Shown: positions 17,523 to 25,824 of the stretch, piece after piece | Numbering within the stretch: the first letter of the stretch is position 1 | Layout of the letters: each line of letters begins with the position of its first letter | Assembly: GCA_964537055.1 (NCBI GenBank) | Contig: CAZHYV010000002.1 | Location: 62,001-126,000, forward strand | Origin: CAZHYV01 sp964537055 | GTDB taxonomy: Bacteria > Myxococcota_A > Polyangia > Palsa-1104 > JAEUJZ01 | Direction of reading: 5' to 3' | Length of the DNA: 64,000 bases | Notes under the pieces: model-generated | The model's input: only the letters and a program-made list of their open reading frames with translations | Databases searched by the model: none | What the model was told of the DNA's origin: nothing | Translations under genes and position numbers: made by a program

Positions 17523-19703
17523 CTACTGGGGACTTACATTCGTCGATCGAGGTCTTGGTAGAAAATGACCAATGACTCCTCCCTCTCCCACGACATACAT
17601 ATGATCGTTTCCATCTTTTTCTGGTGCCAACGTAATTGCGTTGACAAGCAGGGGAGCTACGGAGACCTGCTTCCATTCTCCTGCATCGAACATTTTTGTA
17701 AATAGACGCCCTCCATTACTTCCATCAAGCGTAATCAACTGGAAGACACCATTCCTTACGTTCGGAGAGCGCTGTCCAAGCTGATATCGAACCGTGCTTC
17801 CTGCAAGCTGTAAAGATTTGCTCTCTTTAATTCCTCCCAAAGAAACTTGTTCCCACCCCTTCGCTGTTCGATGTAGTACATCCTGATCGGTCAAGGCGTA
17901 CAAATCCTCATCGATCTTTCCATGAATCGCGTTGATTGAGCGGGTGGTTAGGCCCAGCGCCTCTTTAGCACAAGACGTCATTTGCAGATTGCATCGAATG
18001 AGGAAGCCATTCTCTCCAGCTATAAAGATACTATCATTAACGGTCCGTCTGATCGCAAAGAGTTTGGTTTTGGCCACCTCAGGAACTTGCCCTTCAACCC
18101 ACTGAGAGGTCAGGCGCCAAGAATCATTTGTTTTTTCTGCGATTAAACCCCTCTCCCCAACCGCGTAGACTTGCTGCTCACCAACCCAAACCCCATACCA
18201 TGCACCCTTGGTAAGAGCGGCTCCTTCGTATTTCCATCCGGCTTCTGTCCGGTGGAGGATCGTCCCCTCAGAACCCACAGCATACACCTCTTTAGAGGCC
18301 ACTTTATCATCGTTGATGAGCCCACCCACGGCGTAAAGGTCAGAGTCGATCCTTTGTCCAACGTAAGCTTCTCCTTCTCTCCACCGATAGGAGGAACCTT
18401 GGGTCGTTCTTTCTAAGATTGTGCCTCCCAATCCTACTGCATACACCTCTTCAGGATTCCGTGCCCAGACGCTTCTTAGGGAAGCGTCCCGCCGAATTCC
18501 CTCAGACAGAGTCTCCCAACCGGTTTTGACTTTCCTCAGAAGAACGCTCTGCTCTCCTCCAACATACACCTGTAGGGTTCCCATCTGTTCTACCGTCCAG
18601 AGAGCATTCAATGCTTGAGGCAGCCCTGTATCCCAAGCTTCCCAATTGGTCCCATTAAAGTGAATCACAGCACCGCTTGTTCCACAGACCACTACGTGTG
18701 CACCAGCTCCTGAGATAGCTTTCCATTTAATAGTAGAATTTCTCCTGCCGTTGACAAACAATGGAAGATTTTCTTCCTTCTTCCAGATCCCTCCCTGTTT
18801 ATGAAGAATGGCATCCTCAGAAACGGCCCATACCTCATCCCTTTCACTATTTTGGATCCAAAGGGACTGGATATCTTTGGAAGTCACAGTTTGAGGATCT
18901 AACAACCAAACTCCATTTTGACTTCGTTTCACGATGTGGCCGTTATTCCCCCCCACATAGGCAATCCCTCCCAGTTCATGGGCGGCATAAAATACCTCTA
19001 ACCCTGGGGTGAGCTGAGAACCTAGCACCTCGACATCGACCCGGAACATTCCTGTGTCTACGGATGATACACGAAACAGGGCGGCATCTCGAATGGGGCT
19101 TTCGTGAGAACCAACCACCCAAAATTCATCATTTCCAGGACGAGGAGTGATACTTTGGTACGAGAGTTCGTAGGGCAATTTTTGCATTTTGGTTGCCTGG
19201 TAATTACGAATCCACCGTAATTCCTTCTGCCCTGTTTCTGTCTCGACTTCAGTCAAGCGAGCAATCTCTCCATTGCGAGAAACAGCAGCTACAAGCTTTT
19301 TGCCTGGCAGCACTGCAACACCCTGAAAATTTGTCCCAGGAAGTTGTTCAACCTGTACATGGAAGATACCATCGACCGTTCTTCTTGATAGAACTCCGCC
19401 ATCGCCTACCATGAAGAGCGAGTCTGCCCCTGAAACATTACCCGTCACACCACTTATAGACCGAAGATGCTGCCCCGAGGGAATAGGATTTTCTATCGTA
19501 AACACCCCTAGATCAGAATAGGTACCCGAGGGGATCTCAGGATTCTTAATCCAGGTATCTCTAGGAAATTCATTCCAAGGAGAACTTGAAGAATCTGGAG
19601 CTGATCGAATCTGTCCGATATCAACTGGATGGCTGGTTGGCTTACAGCTCATGACTGTAGCCGATAAAACAACTCCTACACTTAATTTTAAGTAAGAACG
19701 CAT
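17523..19703 (-). CDS. Large lipoprotein with beta-propeller-like repeats
   Basis: The product has 726 residues. The signal sequence LKLSVGVVLSATVMSC ends at Cys20, a lipobox. The mature protein is built of repeats around YAVGxxGTIxxRT (EVYAVGLGGTILERT, EVYAVGSEGTILHRT, VYAVGERGLIAEK, MYVVGEGGVIGHF), about 45 residues apart, each with an aromatic W..... strand. This looks like a YCF48/BNR-type beta propeller. GAAGGG precedes the ATG. It probably faces the periplasm or cell surface and binds a partner; no catalytic residues can be assigned. The leader contains a 7-bp stem (19760-19782). Confidence 0.7.
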   Translation of the reverse strand: MRSYLKLSVGVVLSATVMSCKPTSHPVDIGQIRSAPDSSSSPWNEFPRDTWIKNPEIPSGTYSDLGVFTIENPIPSGQHLRSISGVTGNVSGADSLFMVGDGGVLSRRTVDGIFHVQVEQLPGTNFQGVAVLPGKKLVAAVSRNGEIARLTEVETETGQKELRWIRNYQATKMQKLPYELSYQSITPRPGNDEFWVVGSHESPIRDAALFRVSSVDTGMFRVDVEVLGSQLTPGLEVFYAAHELGGIAYVGGNNGHIVKRSQNGVWLLDPQTVTSKDIQSLWIQNSERDEVWAVSEDAILHKQGGIWKKEENLPLFVNGRRNSTIKWKAISGAGAHVVVCGTSGAVIHFNGTNWEAWDTGLPQALNALWTVEQMGTLQVYVGGEQSVLLRKVKTGWETLSEGIRRDASLRSVWARNPEEVYAVGLGGTILERTTQGSSYRWREGEAYVGQRIDSDLYAVGGLINDDKVASKEVYAVGSEGTILHRTEAGWKYEGAALTKGAWYGVWVGEQQVYAVGERGLIAEKTNDSWRLTSQWVEGQVPEVAKTKLFAIRRTVNDSIFIAGENGFLIRCNLQMTSCAKEALGLTTRSINAIHGKIDEDLYALTDQDVLHRTAKGWEQVSLGGIKESKSLQLAGSTVRYQLGQRSPNVRNGVFQLITLDGSNGGRLFTKMFDAGEWKQVSVAPLLVNAITLAPEKDGNDHMYVVGEGGVIGHFLPRPRSTNVSPQ

Positions 19704-19979
19704 AATAACCCTTCAAAAGAAACGCAAAAAGCCAAATCTGTTCAGGGACTTGGCGACAATGTAGATAAACAACCCATCTACACCTTCATTATCCTACAGT
19801 ATTTACATAATTTCTCGTCGGAAGTAAACGGGTTTTGTTGTATTTTTTTGAGGCCTGGAATCTTCTGAGTTTTTTCGTGAACTTACATAAATCCTAAGAG
19901 AAGATTGATTCTCATAGTGTCTTTTAAATAGAGAACGATCAAAATTGATTTTGAAAAAAGAAGCGATCAGGCGTTTTCG

Positions 19980-20477
19980 TTACGGAGTGATCTCCCAATA
20001 CTCCTTCATAAGTTCCTTCACCCAAGTGGGTTGTTTAAGAGAACCCCTTGGGCCGAACTCTTGAAAATAGGGTTTGATATCTAATATCGGTGTACCATCG
20101 ATAGCATCTAGCCCGCTGACCTCCATGGTGAGCCCTTGGATCCGTTGAATTTGGCAGCAGGCTAGCCCAATTCTATTGGGACGGGTTCCCCCTCGCTGTG
20201 CAAATACGCCTACCCTAGGCAGATCCGCACGACCCCGAGGGTGCCTGGTGCCGGTAAAAGCCTCGTTGGGGTCTAAGGAATGCAGCAAAAAAATCACCTC
20301 AATATGTGAGAAGCCATCAAGCCCTTGTAGTGCTTCCCCAGTAAATCTTGTTTCATCAAGGACAATCGAAGTAGTTTCTACGTCCCAGTGGTCATCTTTT
20401 CGTTCTTTGCGGGAAGAACTTACAAATCCAACAGGGATCATCAAGACAGGATCAAGCTTAGCGGTCTTATTCATCAT
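19980..20477 (-). CDS. trmO: TrmO/TsaA-type tRNA m6t6A37 methyltransferase
   Basis: The product has 165 residues, the size of the TrmO N-terminal domain, and carries all its signatures: IPVGFVSSSRKER, GLDGFSHIEVIF, HPRGRADLPRVGVFAQRGGTRPNRIG and VSGLDAIDGTPILDIKPY. TrmO is a beta-barrel SAM enzyme that N6-methylates t6A37 in tRNA-Thr. The E. coli protein has an extra C-terminal domain which is absent here, as in many homologues, so the exact target is inferred. AAAGAGG lies before the ATG; a second ATG follows at once. Confidence 0.85.
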   Translation of the reverse strand: MMNKTAKLDPVLMIPVGFVSSSRKERKDDHWDVETTSIVLDETRFTGEALQGLDGFSHIEVIFLLHSLDPNEAFTGTRHPRGRADLPRVGVFAQRGGTRPNRIGLACCQIQRIQGLTMEVSGLDAIDGTPILDIKPYFQEFGPRGSLKQPTWVKELMKEYWEITP

Positions 20478-20552
20478 TTTGCCTCTTTAGGGATGAAGCG
20501 GTTACCTTACTCTTAGCTCCTTCTTAAGACAACCTTCTTATAGAATCATCGG

Positions 20553-20581
20553 TTGCATCGTGATACATCAGCCCGTATACT
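20553..20581 (+). promoter_or_regulatory. Sigma70-type promoter for a leaderless transcript
   Basis: TTGCAT, 17 bp, TATACT. The -10 box ends 7 nt before the ATG at 20589, so the predicted transcript begins at or next to the start codon. No Shine-Dalgarno sequence is present. Confidence 0.55.
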
Positions 20582-20588
20582 TAGCCGA

Positions 20589-21206
20589 ATGACGGCACCT
20601 AATAAACAATCTCTTCCTTCTTCTCTTTACAGCCCTCATCCAAGCCTTGCGATGGAAGAGGCCATTGTGAAGAACCTAAAAACCAAAACTGGCAAAACCA
20701 TTGAAGAATGGGTCGACCTCATTCAGAAGTCGGGCCCTTCGTCCGAGCAAGAACGTCGGACCTGGTTAAAGTCCAATTATCAGCTCACCACCAATTATGC
20801 CTGGTACATTGCCGAATGCGCATCGAAGAGAAGAGGCAGAGAAGCATACCATCCCGAAGCCTATGTCAAAGCCATGTTTGCTGGCAAAAAAGCTCCTCTC
20901 TTTCCTTTATATGAGCAATTGCTCATGTTTGGGTTTGCATTAGGTAGCGACGTAAAAGCTTGCCCTTGCAAGACGATCGTACCCCTGTACCGTAAGCACG
21001 TATTTGCCCAGCTGAAGCCATCGACCCAAAAGCGTCTTGATCTAGGGCTTGCACTGAAAACAACTAAGCCAGAAGGACGCCTTATCAGCACTGGTGGTCT
21101 TGAAAAAGGAGATCGAATCACCCACCGGATCCCCATTACCTCGATGACAGAGATTGACGACGAGGTAGAGCAATGGTTTAAGGCCGCCTACGAGATGAAC
21201 CCGTAG
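20589..21206 (+). CDS. DUF4287/DUF5655 domain protein
   Basis: The 205-residue product has an N-terminal DUF4287 region (KTGKTIEEWVDLIQKSGP, then RTWLKSNYQLTTNYAWYIA). A DUF5655-like C-terminal half follows (GSDVKACPCKTIVPLYRKHVFAQLKP, ITSMTEIDDEVEQWFKAAYE). The two domains commonly occur together in small cytoplasmic proteins of unknown function. The ATG at 20589 fits the promoter; the TTG at 20553 that would extend the frame is the -35 box itself. No membrane segment. Confidence 0.75.
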   Translation: MTAPNKQSLPSSLYSPHPSLAMEEAIVKNLKTKTGKTIEEWVDLIQKSGPSSEQERRTWLKSNYQLTTNYAWYIAECASKRRGREAYHPEAYVKAMFAGKKAPLFPLYEQLLMFGFALGSDVKACPCKTIVPLYRKHVFAQLKPSTQKRLDLGLALKTTKPEGRLISTGGLEKGDRITHRIPITSMTEIDDEVEQWFKAAYEMNP

Positions 21207-21390
21207 CCGCGAAGGTAAAGTTTCTCTTTTTGCTGGAGTATTCTGATTTTGCCATAGTGATTTTCTAAAGATTGTCCTTTGGGGTTTATTCACATCGCTC
21301 ATCGCTGTTTCAGGGTAAAAAAGGTAGAAATGTGGTTGTACACCTCCAATCGTATGCTAGAGTGAATTTATATACACAAGAGGCCCTTTC

Positions 21391-22827
21391 ATGAAACAAT
21401 GTTATACAAGATTAATTTTATTAGGCATACTGTCCATTGCTGCTTGCAACAATAAGCCTTGTCATAATCTAATATTACAAGATAACCCCTCTTGTTATGA
21501 AGTAAAAGTAACCTGTCGTGGACTCGGTGAATCTGACGCAAGAATCCAATCGGGCCAACCTGGTTTTGTCAGCCTCTCGATCACGCCTATAAAAGACTCT
21601 TCTTTGGACATTTCAGCTCTACTTTACAAACCAGTTCTTATTACTCTAGAGCGGCCTGATGGAACCCAAATATTTTTACCAAGGAATTCATGGGTGATCT
21701 CTGAGCGCTCTAAAACAATCAAGGTTTCTCTTGACCCACAACATCTTGGAACAAAACCGGGGAGTATCCGTTTTCGAGTAGAAGCGGGCTTATACGAAGG
21801 CATTTCAGAAGCTTACGAATGCCGCATCTGGGAAGCACCTACCTTTGGGGCTGGAACGGATACAGTCTCTTATCCTATGAGCAAACAAGTCGGCACAGCT
21901 AAAGCACCGGCGGAAGAACCCCTCTCTTTGCAGATAGGCACGTTTCAAGGAAGGCCGGGCCTCTTTGTTACCGAACGAATTGGATTCCCTCGAGATGGAT
22001 TGTGGACAGAACATTACATTTGGGATGCAGGAAAGCTCAGCTCGAATGAAAGAGAGCCTTGGAAGAAGCTGCGTGAATCCAGTGCGGGTGTCACAAATTA
22101 TGATGATCTTTACGCGATCACCAGCAATAACCATGTTTTTTATGCTGCTAGAGAGAATAAAATGATCGCAAATACCCCGGAAGGTAAGAGAGCGGCCGAA
22201 TTCGCTGTAAAATGTATCCCACCTGCAAATACATTTTGCTTAACAGGCAATCCTATCTCGCTTGCAGCAAGTGATATCAATGATACCATCCTGCTCTCCG
22301 AGCCTACAGCAATCCATGCTTATGGGTTTAACGGAGTACAGTTTTTTTACCTAAGTCGATTTGAGGGAATACCTCAAAAGCACTTGGAAATCGCGATGCA
22401 AAGTAAGCACGGGGATGCAATCGATGAGACGAAAGCATTCGACGCTGCAGTATGGAACTCAACCGGCCAGTTAATGCTCTTCACTATCAAAAATGGGATC
22501 TTAGATATACATCCTCTATCTTTGGAAACCTCTGCATTTTTACAAAACGAACTAAAAGGACAATCGTTAGAAGCCTTTGGATTCGGCGATATAGACAGAG
22601 ATGGTCTTCAAGACTTAGTCATTCTAGGCTCTTTTGATGAAGAGATACAATGGGCTCCCCAACTTACCTCTCCAGAAGGTCGTTCTTTCTTTGGCAAATT
22701 GCGGTCTACGGGTATTCGGCAAACACCCGGGGCTGTTACCTCTTTACGCGTTGGTGACATCAATGGCGATGGTAAGGCTGATATTGCGCTTTTAAAAAGC
22801 AAAGCGATTTCCGTTTATTTACAATAA
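21391..22827 (+). CDS. Lipoprotein with C-terminal FG-GAP repeats
   Basis: The product has 478 residues. The signal MKQCYTRLILLGILSIAAC gives a lipobox with Cys19. A Cys-rich start follows (CNNKPCH, NPSCYEVKVTC), then a beta-rich body. The last 90 residues hold two FG-GAP/VCBS blades with calcium loops DIDRDGLQD and DINGDGKAD. AGAGG lies 8 nt before the ATG. Its Cys-rich head resembles that of the small lipoprotein at 63157-63471. Surface or periplasmic location is likely. Confidence 0.65.
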   Translation: MKQCYTRLILLGILSIAACNNKPCHNLILQDNPSCYEVKVTCRGLGESDARIQSGQPGFVSLSITPIKDSSLDISALLYKPVLITLERPDGTQIFLPRNSWVISERSKTIKVSLDPQHLGTKPGSIRFRVEAGLYEGISEAYECRIWEAPTFGAGTDTVSYPMSKQVGTAKAPAEEPLSLQIGTFQGRPGLFVTERIGFPRDGLWTEHYIWDAGKLSSNEREPWKKLRESSAGVTNYDDLYAITSNNHVFYAARENKMIANTPEGKRAAEFAVKCIPPANTFCLTGNPISLAASDINDTILLSEPTAIHAYGFNGVQFFYLSRFEGIPQKHLEIAMQSKHGDAIDETKAFDAAVWNSTGQLMLFTIKNGILDIHPLSLETSAFLQNELKGQSLEAFGFGDIDRDGLQDLVILGSFDEEIQWAPQLTSPEGRSFFGKLRSTGIRQTPGAVTSLRVGDINGDGKADIALLKSKAISVYLQ

Positions 22828-22901
22828 TTCTATTCTCGGCCCCATCTGCACCCGCCTTTTGGTCTGCTCTCCTTTATGCAATGTGTACGAAACCGCGGAT
22901 G

Positions 22902-22935
22902 TTGGAGCTGAGGGAATCGAACCCCTAGCCTCCAG
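22902..22935 (-). pseudogene. 3' fragment of tRNA-Ala
   Basis: These 34 nt match the 3' part of the intact tRNA-Ala at 23654 (anticodon-stem 3' strand, variable loop, T arm, acceptor 3' strand, discriminator A). They differ by one deletion in the T stem and one substitution. The 5' part of the gene is absent. The deletion would spoil the T arm, so it is not a functional tRNA part. Confidence 0.85.
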
Positions 22936-22998
22936 TGAAGAATCTCGTAGAAGTTGTTGTATAAATTTCCCGGAAACATCTGTGCCCTGTCATAACTC

Positions 22999-23640
22999 TT
23001 ATTGTACCCCAACAGAGGTTTGTGACTCTGCCTTGTCAATGATTTGGGTACTGCTTCTGATCATGTCTTCTAAAGAAGCCTTTAACCTTGGGAAGCTTTT
23101 TGCAAAGCCTACTAGCAAAATATAAACCATCCGATCCTTTCCAGAAACCAAGTAGTAGAGCATTGAGATTCGACTTCCCTTACGAGAAATCACCTCGCCA
23201 AATACACGGATTGCTTTCCTCCCGGATAAAATCGTGAAACCTTTTTCTTTCAGGCTCCATCGCGCGCCAGGCATTGTTCTTCTGGCATTGAGTTCTTGTG
23301 AGGCAGTAAGAAGATGAAGCAAGCCTTCATTTAGATCTCGGAGGATTGGGTATTTTATGGGTACAGTTTGGAAGGAAGCAACCAGGCTCTTTGCGGGCAC
23401 GACGAATACAATACCTGAATCTGGAAATGAACGGACTTCATTAACCATTTCGATTACATAAGACCGAAACGGTTCTTGCAATTGCTTTAGATTTTCTTCA
23501 GTTTTCTCAGGGAAAACCTCGATCCATTCTTGAGGCAGGTTGATTTGGACGTGTGTTTCAGCTTGAACCTTGTACGGAGAGAAAAGGGCTCCACCAAAAG
23601 CGAGCAGGAATGGCAATAGAAGTCTATTTAGGGTACGCAT
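22999..23640 (-). CDS. Exported protein encoded directly downstream of tRNA-Ala
   Basis: The product has 213 residues with a signal peptide (LLLPFLLAFGGALFSPYKVQAE, cleavage after about residue 28). The mature part is mixed alpha/beta (GRKAIRVFGEVISRKG, MLYYLVSGKDRMVYILLVGF) and resembles small periplasmic proteins that fold around a central sheet. No family is recognised. The ATG is only 13 nt from the 3' end of the tRNA on the same strand and has no ribosome binding site. It is therefore probably read from the tRNA promoter, and its mRNA is made by tRNA processing. The 3' tRNA-Ala fragment lies 63 bp after its stop codon. Confidence 0.6.
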   Translation of the reverse strand: MRTLNRLLLPFLLAFGGALFSPYKVQAETHVQINLPQEWIEVFPEKTEENLKQLQEPFRSYVIEMVNEVRSFPDSGIVFVVPAKSLVASFQTVPIKYPILRDLNEGLLHLLTASQELNARRTMPGARWSLKEKGFTILSGRKAIRVFGEVISRKGSRISMLYYLVSGKDRMVYILLVGFAKSFPRLKASLEDMIRSSTQIIDKAESQTSVGVQ

Positions 23641-23653
23641 TATCGATAAGGGT

Positions 23654-23726
23654 TGGAGCTGAGGGGAATCGAACCCCTGGCCTCCAGGGTGCGATCCTGG
23701 CGCTCTACCAACTGAGCTACAGCCCC
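23654..23726 (-). tRNA. tRNA-Ala, anticodon CGC
   Basis: The 73-nt cloverleaf is complete. The acceptor GGGGCTG pairs with CAGCTCC (one G-U pair), the D arm is GCTC/GAGC, and the anticodon stem CCAGG/CCTGG encloses ATCGCAC with anticodon CGC, which reads GCG. The T arm is AGGGG-TTCGATT-CCCCT, followed by discriminator A. CCA is not encoded. A plausible promoter (TTGCCA, 18 bp, TAAAAG) lies upstream. It is bracketed by a 5' half copy at 24651 and a 3' fragment at 22902. Confidence 0.95.
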
Positions 23727-23844
23727 GATGAGTGAGTTTCTTTTAGCAAAGAACCTACGCTGCTGGCAAGCAAAACATGCTTTCTCTTACGAGAGAGGGA
23801 TTCTTGTCCGATTCTAAGATACGGCACTTTGATGACAAAATCTA

Positions 23845-24318
23845 TCAAAGAGCCAGTTTTAATGCGAGATAGACTCCCTCTATCAAGAGCATGAACGCTC
23901 CCATCAAGGACACCGCGATGAACAAAGACATAGGAGCAATTCGTAGATAGCTCTGACTTGGAATGTAGGGGTGGTGATACACCAACACCTCGTCAGGCAA
24001 AGCATCCACTCGTGTCTGCATTCGTTTTGGGCTAGGCCCTAAGGACAGCTCAACCGAGTAAAAATGGGTCCCTGTATGTTTCTTTCCTTGCACCACGTAC
24101 TCGTAAGCAATATCCGCTTCATAAGTTCTTCCCGGAAAAAAGGGGAACGACGCTCGTTTCACACCCCGTTTGAACAAACGCCCCTTCACTTGAGGCCACG
24201 ATCTTTGCTTGTTAATTTTTACTACAACCACAATCGACAGAATCGTGACTATGGAGGTAAGAGCTAAAAATAGAATTAAAAGGATTATCGAGAGCGTCAT
24301 AGGAAGATAATATGTCAT
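23845..24318 (-). CDS. DUF3592-like membrane protein
   Basis: The product has 157 residues, with one membrane segment near the N-terminus (TLSIILLILFLALTSIVTILSIVVVV) and one near the C-terminus (SLFIAVSLMGAFMLLIEGVYLAL). Between them lies an extracytoplasmic beta domain typical of DUF3592: SWPQVKGRLFKRGVK, YEADIAYEYVVQGKKHTGTHFY, LPDEVLVYHHPYIPSQSYL. Inner membrane, function unknown. The gene sits between the 5' tRNA half and the intact tRNA-Ala on the same strand, about 120 bp upstream of the tRNA. Confidence 0.7.
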   Translation of the reverse strand: MTYYLPMTLSIILLILFLALTSIVTILSIVVVVKINKQRSWPQVKGRLFKRGVKRASFPFFPGRTYEADIAYEYVVQGKKHTGTHFYSVELSLGPSPKRMQTRVDALPDEVLVYHHPYIPSQSYLRIAPMSLFIAVSLMGAFMLLIEGVYLALKLAL

Positions 24319-24650
24319 CTTTACCGTAGATTAAATAGCCTTTCTACGAAGGTAGTAGCTTGCCTTTACTGCTTCTCGAGGAGCTCGCAAAACAACGCCT
24401 TTGACTTTCCTTTTAGCTTGGATCGAAGATTTGGTCTTCCCATAACAGGCTTAGAAAATCTCGCCAATGCAGGCAAAGAACCCCATCTTTTTCGTGCTTT
24501 ACTGAGTCTTGAGAAACTAAGAAAAATCTCTTGAATACTTTTCTATATACAGCCAATGTTCAAATGCTCGCCCATACAGATCAGATTGACGAGGAAGGTT
24601 TTGAACGTCCATCAAAGCATGACATGCACCCGTATCAAAAAAATAAAATT

Positions 24651-24679
24651 TGGCGCTCTACCAACTGAGCTACAGCCCC
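24651..24679 (-). pseudogene. 5' half of tRNA-Ala, identical to the intact copy
   Basis: 29 nt (acceptor 5' strand, complete D arm, start of the anticodon stem) are identical to nucleotides 1-29 of the intact tRNA-Ala. The match stops abruptly before the anticodon, and a U-rich tract follows (AATTTTATTTTTTT on the minus strand). Exact identity suggests a recent origin or selection. With the 3' fragment at 22902 it accounts for about 63 of 73 nt of a tRNA-Ala, lacking only the anticodon loop region. Confidence 0.85.
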
Positions 24680-24693
24680 TTTAAGGGCAATCA

Positions 24694-24721
24694 GCTATAG
24701 CAAATAGAGAATATAGCTCAA
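24694..24721 (-). promoter_or_regulatory. Possible promoter in front of the 5' tRNA-Ala half
   Basis: TTGAGC, 16 bp, TATAGC on the minus strand, with an expected start near 24687. GCCCTTAAAGGGGC at the start of the half could fold against the acceptor strand. Confidence 0.3.
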
Positions 24722-24877
24722 AATTCTCCTTCATTCACACCTTAGGTAGCTTACGGTTTCAACTCCTTCACACATTTTTCACGCTTAGGTAGACTGGTAT
24801 CAAATAATTTTATTTGCTAATGGACGTCTTGAATTCTATAGCTAGGGTGATTCGCTTTTACTTAGGAGAAAAAACCC

Positions 24878-25741
24878 ATGAAGAACTACACAACGATCTT
24901 AATATCCGCGCTCGCCCTGCTTGTGGGAGGCGTCTGCTTTGCCAGCCATCATCCCGCTCAAGGGCGTTCCTCTCTTGGTAATACGTCGGTGGCTACGATC
25001 AGGCCTGCAACCACCTGCATTGATCCTGATCCTCAGTATGAAAGCCTCAAGGTTCTTTACGATGCGAATTCAGGTTGGGATAAAGCATATGCGGACACGT
25101 GGTTCCAAAATTGTGATCCTTGTTCAGGGTGGCACGGCATTCGGTGTAGTGGGTATGATATTGTTCGTTTAACCATTGATGATAAAGCAGTAACAACCAT
25201 TCCCGTAGATGCATTTAAGAACCTTAATGAGCTGCTTTATCTCGACATAAAGAATACAAAAGTCTCGACGATTCCTACCGGATCGCTTGATACCCTGCAA
25301 AAATTAGAGCACCTGGATCTTACAGGAAACAAATTGGATACTGTTTCCGTTCATGTTTTTGATAAGCTATCTTCTCTATATTTTCTGGATCTAAACACCA
25401 ACAACATCGCAGCGTTTGATGACGATTTTTCAAAGAACTTGAGAAACCTGAGGATCCTCGATCTTTCTAAGAACCCATTCACCGAGCTACCTGACAATTT
25501 TCTATCAAACCTGAAATCGCTAAAAACGATCATCCTCTCCGAGACAGGGCTTAAGCAGCTCTCTTACAATTTCTTCATCAACCAAATAGGATCGGTGGAT
25601 TATATCGATATTAGCTATAACGCTTCTTTAGACTGGACCCTCCCCCACTATTTCTGTGGAACATCCATTCGGATCTGGTGGAATGACAGTCTCATTAAGC
25701 CGGGAATTTGTCCGTCTCCTATACCGCCTTTGTTTCCTTAG
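24878..25741 (+). CDS. Secreted leucine-rich-repeat protein with plant-like LRR cap
   Basis: The product has 287 residues. A signal peptide (TILISALALLVGGVCFA, cleavage near residue 22) is followed by an N-terminal cap: YESLKVLYDANSGW, then CDPCSGWHGIRCSGYDIVRLTI. This cap is the W-x-G-x-x-C form usual in plant LRR receptors. Five or six LRRs of about 24 residues follow (LEHLDLTGNKLDTV, LYFLDLNTNNIAAF, LRILDLSKNPFTEL, LKTIILSETGLKQL), and a C-terminal Cys-containing tail closes the solenoid. TAGGAG precedes the ATG. Likely secreted or at the surface and binding proteins; possibly host-directed, which is inference. Confidence 0.85.
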   Translation: MKNYTTILISALALLVGGVCFASHHPAQGRSSLGNTSVATIRPATTCIDPDPQYESLKVLYDANSGWDKAYADTWFQNCDPCSGWHGIRCSGYDIVRLTIDDKAVTTIPVDAFKNLNELLYLDIKNTKVSTIPTGSLDTLQKLEHLDLTGNKLDTVSVHVFDKLSSLYFLDLNTNNIAAFDDDFSKNLRNLRILDLSKNPFTELPDNFLSNLKSLKTIILSETGLKQLSYNFFINQIGSVDYIDISYNASLDWTLPHYFCGTSIRIWWNDSLIKPGICPSPIPPLFP

Positions 25742-25824
25742 ACGAGGCGCAGTAAATCGCGGCCAACCGTTTTTTCGAGGAGAAAATCCCTGGAAAGGCC
25801 AATTTATAATAAATCTAGACCCTC

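Larger units (their letters stand above)
24605..24827. repeat. Imperfect inverted repeat flanking the 5' tRNA half
   Basis: The left end carries ACGTCCAT (24605-24612) and AAATAAAATT (24641-24650). The right end carries AATTTTATTT (24806-24815) and ATGGACGT (24820-24827). These match in inverted order with different spacing, and the pair could be the worn termini of a small mobile element. The 559-bp gap 24319-24877 otherwise holds only the tRNA half and its possible promoter. Confidence 0.25.

Noticed and set aside
19760..19782. 7-bp stem in the leader of the propeller lipoprotein
   Set aside because: Too short and unconserved as far as can be judged; could be chance in AT-rich DNA.
22902..22935. 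A second functional tRNA
   Set aside because: Only the 3' part exists and the T stem has a deletion.
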